Shown here: positions 10,886 to 19,011 of the stretch, piece after piece
Layout: each line of letters opens with the position of its first letter
How positions within the stretch are numbered: the stretch's first letter is position 1
Source: Gemmatimonadota bacterium
GTDB taxonomy: Bacteria > Gemmatimonadota > Gemmatimonadetes > Gemmatimonadales > GWC2-71-9
Assembly (NCBI GenBank): GCA_020350425.1
Contig: CP070716.1
Span: 53,407-101,258, forward strand
DNA: 47,852 nucleotides
Reading direction: 5' to 3'
Translations under genes and position numbers: made by a program
Notes under the pieces: model-generated
Told to the model about the DNA's origin: nothing
What the model saw: the letters and a program-made list of their open reading frames with translations, nothing else
Databases searched by the model: none

Positions 10886-11850
10886 CCCTGGCACGAGGCA
10901 ACGAAGCGGAAGTCAGCGTGCTCGTCCCCGCCAAGGACGAGGCCGAGAATCTCCCCGAGTTCGTCCGGCAATGCGCCGAGGCGCTGCGCGAGGTGCCGTA
11001 CGCCTGCGAGGTCGTGGTGGTGGATGACGGCAGCGGTGACGACACGCCCGCCGTGCTCGACGCGCTGCAGTCGGAGTACGGCTTCCTGCGCGTGGTCACG
11101 CACCGGTCGCGGCGCGGGATTGCCGAGGCGCTCCGCTCGGCGGGAGACGCAGCCTGCGGCGAAATCTTCGTGTTCTATCCTGCGGATCTCCAATTCCTGC
11201 CGCGGGAGATCCCGAGCCTGGTAGACCCAATTCGTGCCGGGGAGGCGGATATCGTGACCGGCGCGAAGCAGGGCGACTACGAGAAGGCCTTCATTTCGGG
11301 CGTGTACAACCGGATCTGCCGCTGGCTGTTCGGTATCCGCGTCACCGACCTCAACGCGGTGAAGGCGTATCGGCGAGAGGTGATGGGCGTGGTTCCGGCA
11401 CGCCCCGACTGGCACCGATTCATGGTGGTGATCGCGGCCACCGACGGATTCCAAGTGACCGAACGACCCGTAACCCTGCTCCCGCGTCGTGCGGGGGAAT
11501 CGAAGTTCGGCCTCGGCCGCATCCCGGTCGGCGCCATGGACCTGCTCTCCGTGTGGTTCCAGCTGCGGTTCGGCCGCAAGCCCCTGCTGTTCTTCGGCAT
11601 CTCGGGCGGCATCCTGTTCCTGCTCGGATTCCTAGTGGGCGTGTTCGCGCTCATCCTGCGTTTCGGGTACGGGATCGGGTTCCGACCGTTGCTCGACCTG
11701 GTGATGGTGCTCGTAATCTCCGGCATCGCCCTCTTCGGCTTCGGCTTCGTGGGCGAGCTGCTGGCCGGCGCCCGCGAGGAGCTGCGCGGTCTGGAGCGGT
11801 CGGTGGAGGAGCTGCGCACCGAGCTGCGCCGTCGAACCCGGGGTGAGTAG
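10882..11850 (+). CDS. Family 2 glycosyltransferase with C-terminal membrane helices
   Basis: A 322-residue GT-A type transferase of the dolichol/undecaprenyl-phosphate glycosyltransferase group (DPM1/GtrB-like). It probably moves a sugar from a nucleotide donor onto a lipid carrier at the inner membrane. The N-terminal domain starts VSVLVPAKDEAENLPEF and has VVVDDGSGDDT; the usual metal-binding DxD is represented by YPADLQ. Two hydrophobic segments (about 230-255 and 263-285) are followed by a charged, heptad-like tail. It overlaps rpoN by four bases (ATGA). Substrate unknown. Confidence 0.85.
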   Translation: MTLARGNEAEVSVLVPAKDEAENLPEFVRQCAEALREVPYACEVVVVDDGSGDDTPAVLDALQSEYGFLRVVTHRSRRGIAEALRSAGDAACGEIFVFYPADLQFLPREIPSLVDPIRAGEADIVTGAKQGDYEKAFISGVYNRICRWLFGIRVTDLNAVKAYRREVMGVVPARPDWHRFMVVIAATDGFQVTERPVTLLPRRAGESKFGLGRIPVGAMDLLSVWFQLRFGRKPLLFFGISGGILFLLGFLVGVFALILRFGYGIGFRPLLDLVMVLVISGIALFGFGFVGELLAGAREELRGLERSVEELRTELRRRTRGE

Positions 11851-11882
11851 CGAGCCGCCGGCCCCGCCGTCCTGATCCCGCG

Positions 11883-13049
11883 GTGCACATCCTCTTCGTC
11901 ACGCACGCGTATCCCCGTTGGGACGGGGACGTGGCGGGGGCGTTCATCGAGCGCCTTGCGGTGGCACTCGGGGAACGGGGACACGCCGTCTCCGTGGTGG
12001 CCCCCTCCGATGCGGGGAAGGGGGGACACGACGCGCGGCACGGGATCCCGGTGAACCGCGTGCGATATGCCGCACCAAGGCGCGAGACGCTCGCCTACCG
12101 TGGCACGATGGTCGATGCGGTGGGATCGCTCGGCGGCAAGCTGGCTGCCGGCAGGCTGATGTTCGCCATGGCTCGCGCGGTGCGCCGCGCGGCGCGGGCC
12201 GGCCGCGTCGATCTGGTGCACGCGCACTGGTGGGTGCCCGGTGGGGTGAGCGCATGGCTCGCCTCGATGGACCGGGGTCCGGCCTACGTGGTCACGCTGC
12301 ACGGGACCGACGTCGCCGTCCTGGAGCGCTCCGGCATCGCTCGGGCACTGGCGCGGCGGGTGCTCCAGGGTGCGGCCGCCGTGACGGCGGTGTCGTCGTT
12401 CCTGGCGGAGCGCGCCGCGGCGGTGGCGGGTCTGGATGCGGAAGCGATGCTGGTGCAGCCGATGCCGGCTGACCTGGTCCGGTTGTCGCGGCCCAGTGCA
12501 GGCGGTGGGGGAGTGATCACCGTCGGGCGGCTCGTGGCGCAGAAGCGCGTGGATCTGCTGCTGGAAGCCGTCGCGCGCCTCAAGGAGCAGGGCAAGGCCG
12601 TCCCCCTCACCGTCGTCGGGGATGGTCCGCTGCGCGGCGCGCTCGAGGAGCACGCGGAGCGCCTCGGCATCACGGCGACCACGCGGTTCGTGGGCGAGGT
12701 GAAGCCCCAGGATCTCGCGCGCGCCATCGGGGACGCCGACGTCTTCGCCTTTCCCGCCGTAGGCGAGGGTCTCGGACTGGCGGCGGCGGAGGCGCTGATC
12801 CTCGGCATTCCGGTGGTGGCGACGCGCTCCGGGGGTGGCGTGACCGACATCGTTCCGACGGAGGGAGCCGGTCGGCTGGTGGACGCCGGCGATGCGGGCG
12901 CGATGGCGCACGCCATCGGAGAGCTGCTCGACAACCCCGCAGCCCGATCGTTGGCGACCAGCCTGGGCGCCGCGCTGAGGGAGCGCTTCGATCCTCAGCG
13001 GGTGGCGCAGCGGTTCGACAGCCTGTACGATCGGCTCGTCTATGCGTAG
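11883..13049 (+). CDS. Family 4 glycosyltransferase (GT-B fold)
   Basis: A 388-residue retaining glycosyltransferase. The N-terminal acceptor domain begins HILFVTHAYPRWDGDVAGAF and contains DLVHAHWWVPGG. The C-terminal nucleotide-sugar domain shows the GRLVAQKRVDLLLEA lysine motif, VVGDGPL and FAFPAVGEGLGLAAAEA (the EX7E-type region). It probably builds a cell-surface glycan with the flanking membrane proteins. The start is GTG 11883, 32 bases after the previous stop and without a clear Shine-Dalgarno. It overlaps the next gene by eight bases. Acceptor and donor cannot be predicted. Confidence 0.88.
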   Translation: MHILFVTHAYPRWDGDVAGAFIERLAVALGERGHAVSVVAPSDAGKGGHDARHGIPVNRVRYAAPRRETLAYRGTMVDAVGSLGGKLAAGRLMFAMARAVRRAARAGRVDLVHAHWWVPGGVSAWLASMDRGPAYVVTLHGTDVAVLERSGIARALARRVLQGAAAVTAVSSFLAERAAAVAGLDAEAMLVQPMPADLVRLSRPSAGGGGVITVGRLVAQKRVDLLLEAVARLKEQGKAVPLTVVGDGPLRGALEEHAERLGITATTRFVGEVKPQDLARAIGDADVFAFPAVGEGLGLAAAEALILGIPVVATRSGGGVTDIVPTEGAGRLVDAGDAGAMAHAIGELLDNPAARSLATSLGAALRERFDPQRVAQRFDSLYDRLVYA

Positions 13050-13962
13050 GCGCTGGATGTGGGTGGGGCAGGTCGTGCTCGCGCTGCTGGTCGCCGGGTT
13101 CGTGGCGCGTGCGCTGGTCCGGTACTGGGATGAGTTCCGCGCGCTGGAGATCGCGCTCGATCTCCACGCCGGCCCCATCGTGCTGGCGGCGCTCACGGTG
13201 TGGCTGACCTACGTGCTGCTCATCGAGGCGTGGCGCCGGATCATCCTGGGGTGGGGGGAAACGCTGGCCTACCGTCCCGCCGTGCGGATCTGGTGCCTCT
13301 CGAACATGGGGCGCTATCTGCCGGGCAAGGTGTGGAGCGTTGCGGGGCTTGCCGTGCTGGCGCAGCGGGCCGGTGTGAGTGGGTGGGCGGCCGCCGGCTC
13401 CGCGCTCGCGATGCAGGCCCTGGCGGTGGGCACCGGCGCGAGCGTGGTCGCCGTGTTCGCTCCGGGGGTGGTCTCGCCGCTGCAGCTCGTGATCGCGGCC
13501 GTGCTGGCGCTGGGTGCCGTGGGGGTGCTCACGAGCCGGCCGCTCGTCGAGCGGGCGGCGGGGCTGTTGCGCCCGGAGGCGGAGTTCCGTGCGCTCGCTC
13601 CGGGAACCGCCTTGGCCGCGGGGGCGATCACGCTGCTGGGGTGGGCGGCCTACGGCGTCGCCTTCTGGTTGCTGGCGCGGGGGCTATTCGGAGAGGTCGC
13701 CGTGTCGCTCCCCGCCGCGATCGGCGTATTCGCGGCTGGTTACATTGTAGGCCTGCTGGCGCTGTTTGCGCCGGGCGGTGTGGGAGTGCGAGAGCTGGTG
13801 TTCGTGGCCATGCTCACACCGCTCATCGGGAGCGGGGGGGCCGTGGCGTTGAGCGTCGCCTCGCGAATCCTGCTCACGGTCACGGAGCTGTGCGCGGCCC
13901 TCGCGGCACTGGCGCTCGGCGCTCGATCCAAGGAGGGGGGTAGTGACGGCCAAGCCGTTTGA
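13042..13962 (+). CDS. Lysylphosphatidylglycerol synthase transmembrane-type protein (UPF0104)
   Basis: A 306-residue polytopic membrane protein of the LPG_synthase_TM family, related to the flippase half of MprF and to AglD-type proteins. Conserved features include the N-terminal helix, RYLPGKVW near residue 95 and the C-terminal FAPGGVGVREL motif. It has about seven or eight hydrophobic stretches and no catalytic domain of its own. The position among glycosyltransferases suggests a role in moving or scaffolding lipid-linked glycans, which is inference. It overlaps both neighbours. Confidence 0.82.
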   Translation: MRRRWMWVGQVVLALLVAGFVARALVRYWDEFRALEIALDLHAGPIVLAALTVWLTYVLLIEAWRRIILGWGETLAYRPAVRIWCLSNMGRYLPGKVWSVAGLAVLAQRAGVSGWAAAGSALAMQALAVGTGASVVAVFAPGVVSPLQLVIAAVLALGAVGVLTSRPLVERAAGLLRPEAEFRALAPGTALAAGAITLLGWAAYGVAFWLLARGLFGEVAVSLPAAIGVFAAGYIVGLLALFAPGGVGVRELVFVAMLTPLIGSGGAVALSVASRILLTVTELCAALAALALGARSKEGGSDGQAV

Positions 13963-16306
13963 GCCGCCGCGACCACATCTCGCGGCCTTCGCAGTGCTGC
14001 TGCTCGGGGTGGCGATCCTGTCGCTTCCCATGCTCACGGGCCAGTTCCTGGCAGGTCCCTGGAGCGACCAGTACGCCACCGGCTACGCCTTCCGCGCGTG
14101 GATGGCGGAGCAGTGGCGGGCCACGGGGCACGTGCCGCTGTGGAACCCGGAGATCTTTGGAGGGCTGCCTTTCGTCGCCGCGCAGCACGGGGACATCTTC
14201 TATCCCACCGCCTGGCTGCGGCTCGTGATGCCCACTGCGGCCGCAATGAACCTCGGCTTCGTCCTCCACTACCTGCTGGCCGGTTTCTTCACGTACCTGC
14301 TGCTGCGGCGGCTCGCGGTCAGCTGGACGGGCGGCGTGGTCGGTGGTGTGGCCTATCAGCTCACCGGCGTCGTCGGCACCCTCGTCTCACCGGGGCACGA
14401 CGGCAAGCTGTTCGTGAGCGCGCTGCTCCCGCTCGCGCTCCTCGCGCTCGTGCTCGCCATTCGCGAGCGGCGCTTCGAAGGGTACGCGCTGCTGGCGCTC
14501 TCGGTGGGGCTCTCGCTGCTGAGCCCCCACTACCAGATGGTGTACTACCTGCTGATCGTGGCCGGCGTGTTTGCGCTGTATCTCACGTTCGGCGAAGAGG
14601 AGCGGCGGCCGCCACGGGAGCGGGTGACTGGACTCGCCCTCGCACTGGCGGCGGTCGCCGTGGGGTTCGGGATCGCACTGATCCAGATCCTCCCGTTCTA
14701 TCACTACCTCCCCTACTCGCCGCGCGCCGAAGGGTACGGTGGATTCGCCGCGTCGGCCTCGTACGGTATCCCCTGGGAGCACCTGCCGGAGTTCCTGCTC
14801 GCGCGCTTCGCCGGCGATCGCGAGGTCTACTGGGGCTCCAACTTCATCAAGCTCCACTCGGAGTACCTCGGGCTTCCCGTGGTCGCGCTGGCGGTGCTGG
14901 GCGCGCTGGGCCCGCGGCGCCGTCTCGCCGCCTGGCTGGGCGCGATCGGGGTGCTCTTCCTGCTCGTGAGCCTGAGCGACTCCACGCCGTTCTACCGGCT
15001 CTGGTGGGCCGTGATGCCGTTCGTGAAGCAGACGCGGGCGCCGGGGATGGCCTTCTACGTCGTGGGCTTCGTGGTGGCCGCGCTCGCCGCCTTCGGCGCC
15101 GAGCGCGTGGAGCGGGGGGAGACGAGGGGACACCAGACGGCATGGCTCGCCGTCGGCGCGGCGGTGGCATTGCTGGCGCTCGTGGGCGTCGTCGGCGGAT
15201 TCGCCAAGGCCCTGGCGCTCCCGCTGGAGGGCATCGCGCGGGGGCCGGCCATGCGGGCGGAAGCGGCGCAGGGCGTGATCCGCTGGGGCGCGTTTGTGAG
15301 CGGGGTCGCCCTCATCGCGCTGGGGGCGCTGGCCGTGGGCTTCGCCCGCGGCAAGATTCCCCTCGCCGCCCTCTGCCTCGGCCTACCGCTACTGGTCGGG
15401 GCCGACCTGTGGCGCAACGCTCAACCGTTCTGGGTGTACAGCCGGGTGCACCAGGAGCTGCACCGGCCCGATCCTTTGATCGAGCAGCTGCAGGCGACCT
15501 CCGGGCCCTACCGCGTGTTCAATGTCCCGGGTGCGGAGGTCTATCCGGGCTCCTCGCTCATGGGCTTCGGTGTGCCACAGCTCTTGGGGCATCACGGCAA
15601 CGAGCTGCACGCCTTCGACGAGCTCCTGGGCGGCAAGAACCGATGGGGCAACCTGGTCAGCTTCCGGCTGTGGGACATGCTCGCCGTGCGGTACGTGCTG
15701 CTGCCGACGGAGATGCAGCAGCGCATGGGCGGGATCCCGGGGTATGAGCCAATCGTGAGCGGCGTCAGGGCGTCCTCGGGCATCCTGGCGGACCTGTACG
15801 AGCGGCAGGACGTCCAGCCATACGCTCGGTTCGTCACCGCGGCGATGCGGGTGGAGGACGAGCAGGCGGTCGCCGTGATCGCCGATCCGACGTCGGGTTT
15901 TGACCCCAACGGGGTCGTGCTATTGGCGGTGGACGCCGCCGTGGATCGGGGGTGGGGGTCGGAGTTCCCGGACACCGCGCAGGTCTCGGTGACGGTCGCG
16001 GCGTGGGAGCCTGGGAGGATGCGGCTGCGCCTGGAACCGGCAGCCCCTGGAGACGGTTTCGTCGTGGTGAGCGAGAACTGGTACCCCGACTGGCGGGCAA
16101 CCGCGGATGGGGTCGAAGCGCCCGTGGCCAGGGCAAACGGCTCGCTGATCGCCGTGGCTGTTCGGGCGGGGACCGAAATCGTGGAGCTCGAGTTCGAGAG
16201 CGCCGACTATCGGAGCGGCAGGCTGGCCTCGCTGCTGAGTCTCGCGCTGGTGGCCGTCGGACTGGTGCTGCCCCAGGTACTGCGACTGAGGAAGACCCGT
16301 GTCTGA
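13943..16306 (+). CDS. YfhO family membrane protein (GT-C-like glycan transferase)
   Basis: A 787-residue protein with more than ten hydrophobic helices and a C-terminal soluble beta domain followed by a last helix. The pattern SDQYATGYAFRAWMAEQWR, then VPLWNPEIFGGLPFVA near the N-terminus, and VSENWYPDWRATADGVEAPV near residue 710 are characteristic of YfhO proteins. These act on polyprenyl-linked sugars in Gram-positives and are common in Gemmatimonadota-like genomes. The enzyme probably acts on the outer face of the inner membrane. GTG 13943 overlaps the preceding gene by 20 bases, and its stop overlaps the next glycosyltransferase. Confidence 0.85.
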   Translation: MTAKPFEPPRPHLAAFAVLLLGVAILSLPMLTGQFLAGPWSDQYATGYAFRAWMAEQWRATGHVPLWNPEIFGGLPFVAAQHGDIFYPTAWLRLVMPTAAAMNLGFVLHYLLAGFFTYLLLRRLAVSWTGGVVGGVAYQLTGVVGTLVSPGHDGKLFVSALLPLALLALVLAIRERRFEGYALLALSVGLSLLSPHYQMVYYLLIVAGVFALYLTFGEEERRPPRERVTGLALALAAVAVGFGIALIQILPFYHYLPYSPRAEGYGGFAASASYGIPWEHLPEFLLARFAGDREVYWGSNFIKLHSEYLGLPVVALAVLGALGPRRRLAAWLGAIGVLFLLVSLSDSTPFYRLWWAVMPFVKQTRAPGMAFYVVGFVVAALAAFGAERVERGETRGHQTAWLAVGAAVALLALVGVVGGFAKALALPLEGIARGPAMRAEAAQGVIRWGAFVSGVALIALGALAVGFARGKIPLAALCLGLPLLVGADLWRNAQPFWVYSRVHQELHRPDPLIEQLQATSGPYRVFNVPGAEVYPGSSLMGFGVPQLLGHHGNELHAFDELLGGKNRWGNLVSFRLWDMLAVRYVLLPTEMQQRMGGIPGYEPIVSGVRASSGILADLYERQDVQPYARFVTAAMRVEDEQAVAVIADPTSGFDPNGVVLLAVDAAVDRGWGSEFPDTAQVSVTVAAWEPGRMRLRLEPAAPGDGFVVVSENWYPDWRATADGVEAPVARANGSLIAVAVRAGTEIVELEFESADYRSGRLASLLSLALVAVGLVLPQVLRLRKTRV

Positions 16307-17021
16307 GCGTGCGCTGGTGATCGTCCCGACCTTCAACGAGGCGCAGAACCTGCCGCGCATCGTGCCGGAGATCCTCGCGCAGGACGAGCGGCTCGAAGTG
16401 CTCGTGATCGACGACAACTCGCCCGACGGGACTGGCAAGCTGGCCGACGAGATGGCCGCGGAAGACGGCCGCGTGCACGTGCTGCACAGGGAAGGGAAGC
16501 TGGGCCTCGGCACGGCCTACCTCACCGGCTTCCGCTGGGCGCTCGAGCGTGATTACGAGTACGTGTTCGAGATGGATGCGGATCACTCGCACGATCCCAA
16601 GCACCTCACCCAGTTTCTCGACGCCGCGCAACGCGCCGACCTGGTCCTCGGCTCCCGCTATCTCGAGGGGCGCGTCACCGTAGTGAACTGGCCCATGACG
16701 CGGCTGCTGCTCAGCTACTTCGCCAATATCTATGCCAAGGTGGTCACCGGGCACCGGATCTACGATGCCACCGGAGGCTTCAAGTGCTTCCGCCGCAAGG
16801 TGTTGGAGGCCATCGACCTGAACGCCGTGCACTCCAACGGCTACTCCTTCCAGATCGAGATGAGCTTCCGCGCCTGGCGCGGCGGTTTCCGCATCGTCGA
16901 GATCCCCATCGTGTTCGTGGACCGGGTGGAGGGAACGAGCAAGATGTCGGGCGCCATCGTGCGTGAGGCGATCTGGATGGTCTGGCGGCTCCGCCTCAAG
17001 GCCCTCTTCCGGCGTCTGTAG
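16299..17021 (+). CDS. Polyprenol-phosphate monosaccharide synthase (DPM1-like glycosyltransferase 2)
   Basis: A 240-residue GT2 enzyme very like polyprenol monophosphomannose synthases. It shows ALVIVPTFNEAQNLPRIV, VIDDNSPDGTG, the EMDADHSHDPK metal-binding segment, LGSRYLEGR and ATGGFKCFRRKVLE. It lacks C-terminal membrane helices, so it is a soluble or peripheral enzyme making a lipid-linked sugar donor. That donor could feed the neighbouring YfhO protein (inference). GTG 16299 overlaps the preceding stop. It ends the envelope-glycan run; dapF follows after 30 bases with its own promoter-like element. Confidence 0.9.
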   Translation: MSERALVIVPTFNEAQNLPRIVPEILAQDERLEVLVIDDNSPDGTGKLADEMAAEDGRVHVLHREGKLGLGTAYLTGFRWALERDYEYVFEMDADHSHDPKHLTQFLDAAQRADLVLGSRYLEGRVTVVNWPMTRLLLSYFANIYAKVVTGHRIYDATGGFKCFRRKVLEAIDLNAVHSNGYSFQIEMSFRAWRGGFRIVEIPIVFVDRVEGTSKMSGAIVREAIWMVWRLRLKALFRRL

Positions 17022-17039
17022 CGGAAAGCACCTCCATAC

Positions 17040-17045
17040 TACATT
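17040..17045 (+). promoter_or_regulatory. Putative -10 element (TACATT) of leaderless dapF promoter
   Basis: TACATT ends six bases before the dapF ATG in a locally AT-rich stretch between two genes. No usable Shine-Dalgarno sequence is present; an AGG lies only one base from the start. No strong -35 is seen. Confidence 0.45.
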
Positions 17046-17051
17046 GCAGGC

Positions 17052-17876
17052 ATGGCCGGAAACGGCATCGTGATCTATAAGATGTCGGGGTCGGGCAACG
17101 ACTTCGTCATGGCCGACGGTCGGACCCACCCCGTCGCGCGGTGGACGCCGGAGCTCATCCGGGAGGTCTGTGCCCGGGGCACCGGCGTGGGGGCCGACGG
17201 TCTCGCCGTGCTGGAGCCCGGCTCTCGAGCCGGCGCGGTGCGCTTCCACTTCTTCAACTCCGACGGCACGCGTGCCCCGATGTGCGGCAACGGTGCCCTT
17301 TGCGCCATCCGGCTGGCAGCCTGGCTCGAGCTGGGGTCGCGCGGCGGCCTGGTGCTGGAGACGGATGCCGGCGAGGTGACCGGCCGCTGCCTCCCCGGTG
17401 ACGACGAGCGGGTCGAGATCGTGACGCCGCCGGTGGGTGAATTGGTGGAGCCCGACATCGAGCTGGCCTCAGGGGAGCGCTCCATCCACTTCACCACGGT
17501 CGGGGTGCCCCACCTGGTCGTCCGGGTCGACGACCTGGCTCTGGTCCCCCTGCTCCAGCGGGGCAGGGAGCTCCGGCTCCATCCAGCCATCCCGGGTGGC
17601 TGCAACGTCAACTTCGTTGCCAACGGGGACCTCGGCTGGGCGATGCGCACCTATGAGCGGGGGGTGGAGGCGGAAACCCTCGCTTGCGGTACGGGCGCGG
17701 TGGCGGCAACCGCCATCCTGGCCAGGTCTGGCGAGGCCGAGCCCCCCCTCCAGTTCCGGACGGCGTCGGGGACGACCCTCACCATATCCGCCGATTTGGC
17801 GCCCGACCGCTCGCTCGAGCGCCCAAGGCTCGCCGGCCCGGCACGCCTCGTCTTCCGCGCGGTGCTTGGCGGCTGA
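17052..17876 (+). CDS. dapF: Diaminopimelate epimerase
   Basis: DapF interconverts LL- and meso-diaminopimelate for lysine and peptidoglycan synthesis, without cofactor. The 274-residue protein has the start KMSGSGNDFV, the first catalytic cysteine C78 in PMCGNGA, and the second, C212, in LACGTGAVAAT. GCNVNFV and the YERGVEAETLACG segment are also typical. It is the last plus-strand gene before the strand switch. No clear intrinsic terminator follows it on the plus strand. Confidence 0.97.
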   Translation: MAGNGIVIYKMSGSGNDFVMADGRTHPVARWTPELIREVCARGTGVGADGLAVLEPGSRAGAVRFHFFNSDGTRAPMCGNGALCAIRLAAWLELGSRGGLVLETDAGEVTGRCLPGDDERVEIVTPPVGELVEPDIELASGERSIHFTTVGVPHLVVRVDDLALVPLLQRGRELRLHPAIPGGCNVNFVANGDLGWAMRTYERGVEAETLACGTGAVAATAILARSGEAEPPLQFRTASGTTLTISADLAPDRSLERPRLAGPARLVFRAVLGG

Positions 17877-18030
17877 TCCTGCCACCGGCGCTGGCTCACC
17901 TGCCGCATCGACTCGACTTCACAAACGGCTTCAGAATCACGTTCAGGCGGGTGTCTGCCTCTCCTGCTCAGTGCTGTGCAAGTAGTTGGGGCGGGGCCGC
18001 TTGAGCCATGCCATCGAGGCCTGCCAACAA

Positions 18031-18039
18031 TTATCCACA
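18031..18039 (+). promoter_or_regulatory. Consensus DnaA box (TTATCCACA) beside dif
   Basis: A perfect nine-base DnaA-box consensus lies 15 bases from the dif-like site, in the convergent intergenic gap. One site alone does not make an origin, and gene orientation argues for a terminus here. Function unknown; chance is possible. Confidence 0.4.
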
Positions 18040-18054
18040 CCCTGGCAGCTTGCA

Positions 18055-18082
18055 GCTTAACATAACATATCTTATACGCACT
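18055..18082 (-). other. dif: Candidate chromosomal dif site (XerC/XerD recombination site)
   Basis: Read on the minus strand, this is an 11-base XerC-type arm AGTGCGTATAA, a six-base centre GATATG, and an 11-base XerD-type arm TTATGTTAAGC. Against the E. coli dif site I recall, each arm matches at 9 of 11 positions and the centre at 3 of 6, or 21 of 28 overall. The core TTATGTTAA of the XerD arm is exact. It lies in the only convergent gap of the window, exactly where all genes switch from plus to minus strand. That is the arrangement expected at a replication terminus. A XerD-type recombinase is encoded at 1582-2499. Confidence 0.8.
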
Positions 18083-18101
18083 TGATATGAGTGCAAGAAA
18101 T

Positions 18102-18132
18102 GGCGGACGAGAGCCCTCAGCTCCCGTCCGCC
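18102..18132 (-). terminator. Intrinsic terminator of the YfgM-like gene
   Basis: Arms GGCGGACG (18102-18109) and CGTCCGCC (18125-18132) pair perfectly. They are extended by GAGC/GCTC around a five-base loop after one mismatch. On the minus strand the stem is followed by ATTTCTT. It lies 18 bases after the stop codon of the minus-strand gene and could also stop transcription entering from dapF. Confidence 0.7.
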
Positions 18133-18150
18133 GACCGTCTCAGGGGGCTC

Positions 18151-18810
18151 CTAGCCGCCCATGGCGGCCCTCAGCTCAGCCACTCTGACACGTGCCTCCG
18201 TGGTGGCCGGTGCCTCCTCGAAGTCGCTGAGGACTCGCTCGTAGGCCGCGATCGCGCGCGTAGTGTCCCGGGCCGCGAGAAAGGCGCGCCCGGCATCGAT
18301 CAAGTACTGCGCCGCGACGAACTCGTACCAGGAGGCGCCCGAAGCCCGCTCGAAGGCCTCACCCGCCTCCCGGTGGTTCCCGATCTCCTCCAGGGCCGTC
18401 CCGAGGAGCCCCAAGGCTGCCGCCTCGAACTGGGGGCGCATACCGCTCGCCAAGGCGGCACGGAGCTCGTCGGCGGCCACGGTAGGCTGATCCTGCTGGA
18501 GTCGTACCTGCGCCAGCAGGATCGTCGCCTCGTCCGCGGCGACCGTGCCCCCGTAGGTGTCGGTGACGCGGGCGAGGTCGCTCGCCGCCAGCGGCAGGTT
18601 TCCCGCCTGGACGGCGCCGCGCGCCTCGTTCAGCGCGCCGGTCGCCGCCAGCTCCTTGCGCTTCCCGTACTCCAGGACGAACCAGACGACGAGGATGGCG
18701 GCCGCCAGACCGGCGACGGCGAGCAGCACCGTGCGCCGGTGCTTCACGATCCACTCGACGAGCTGCCTTCCTGCGTCCTGGTGGTTCTGTTGTGTGGTGT
18801 TTGCGCTCAC
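18151..18810 (-). CDS. YfgM-like tetratricopeptide membrane protein
   Basis: A 219-residue protein with a short cytoplasmic N-terminus, one transmembrane helix (about residues 28-49, VLLAVAGLAAAILVVWFVLEYG) and a periplasmic TPR-like helical domain. The repeats are rich in alanine, as in LNEARGAVQAGNLPLAASDLA and IAAYERVLSDF. The layout resembles YfgM/TPR_21 proteins, which assist periplasmic chaperones or the Sec machinery; that function is inferred. GTG 18810 has AGAGG at four-base spacing; ATG 18843 would add 11 residues. It is the first gene on the right side of dif and ends in a strong terminator. Confidence 0.75.
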   Translation of the reverse strand: MSANTTQQNHQDAGRQLVEWIVKHRRTVLLAVAGLAAAILVVWFVLEYGKRKELAATGALNEARGAVQAGNLPLAASDLARVTDTYGGTVAADEATILLAQVRLQQDQPTVAADELRAALASGMRPQFEAAALGLLGTALEEIGNHREAGEAFERASGASWYEFVAAQYLIDAGRAFLAARDTTRAIAAYERVLSDFEEAPATTEARVRVAELRAAMGG

Positions 18811-18885
18811 AAGTCCTCTATGCACACGTGCATGGTCTCTCAATGATCCCCGCGGGGTGCGTCCCCCGCCCCCGAGGCACGGAAA

Positions 18886-18959
18886 TGCCCCTGGGGTGAC
18901 TCGAACACCCGGCCAACGGTTTAGGAAACCGCTGCTCTATCCAACTGAGCTACAGGGGC
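18886..18959 (-). tRNA. tRNA-Arg (anticodon CCT)
   Basis: A 74-base cloverleaf. Acceptor stem GCCCCTG pairs with CAGGGGC, and the D-arm contains AGCTCAGTTGGATAGAGC. The anticodon stem GCGGT/ACCGT holds loop TTCCTAA, giving anticodon CCT for AGG codons. The T-arm has GTTCGAGTC and the discriminator base is A. The 3' CCA is not encoded. A GC-rich hairpin (18852-18869) lies downstream but lacks a T run. Confidence 0.95.
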
Positions 18960-19011
18960 GGAACGACAAAACATAACCGGGCGGAATGCGGGTTCCAACC
19001 GGAGCGCTCCC

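Noticed and set aside
11883..13049. bshA (bacillithiol glycosyltransferase), considered because bshC is present
   Set aside because: The N-terminal motif and context fit a generic GT4 surface-glycan enzyme, not the BshA start pattern, and the gene is not near bshC.
18078..18094. Short inverted repeat GCACT-N7-AGTGC overlapping the XerC arm of dif
   Set aside because: Five-base arms are too short to support a separate binding site. It may just be part of the dif flank.
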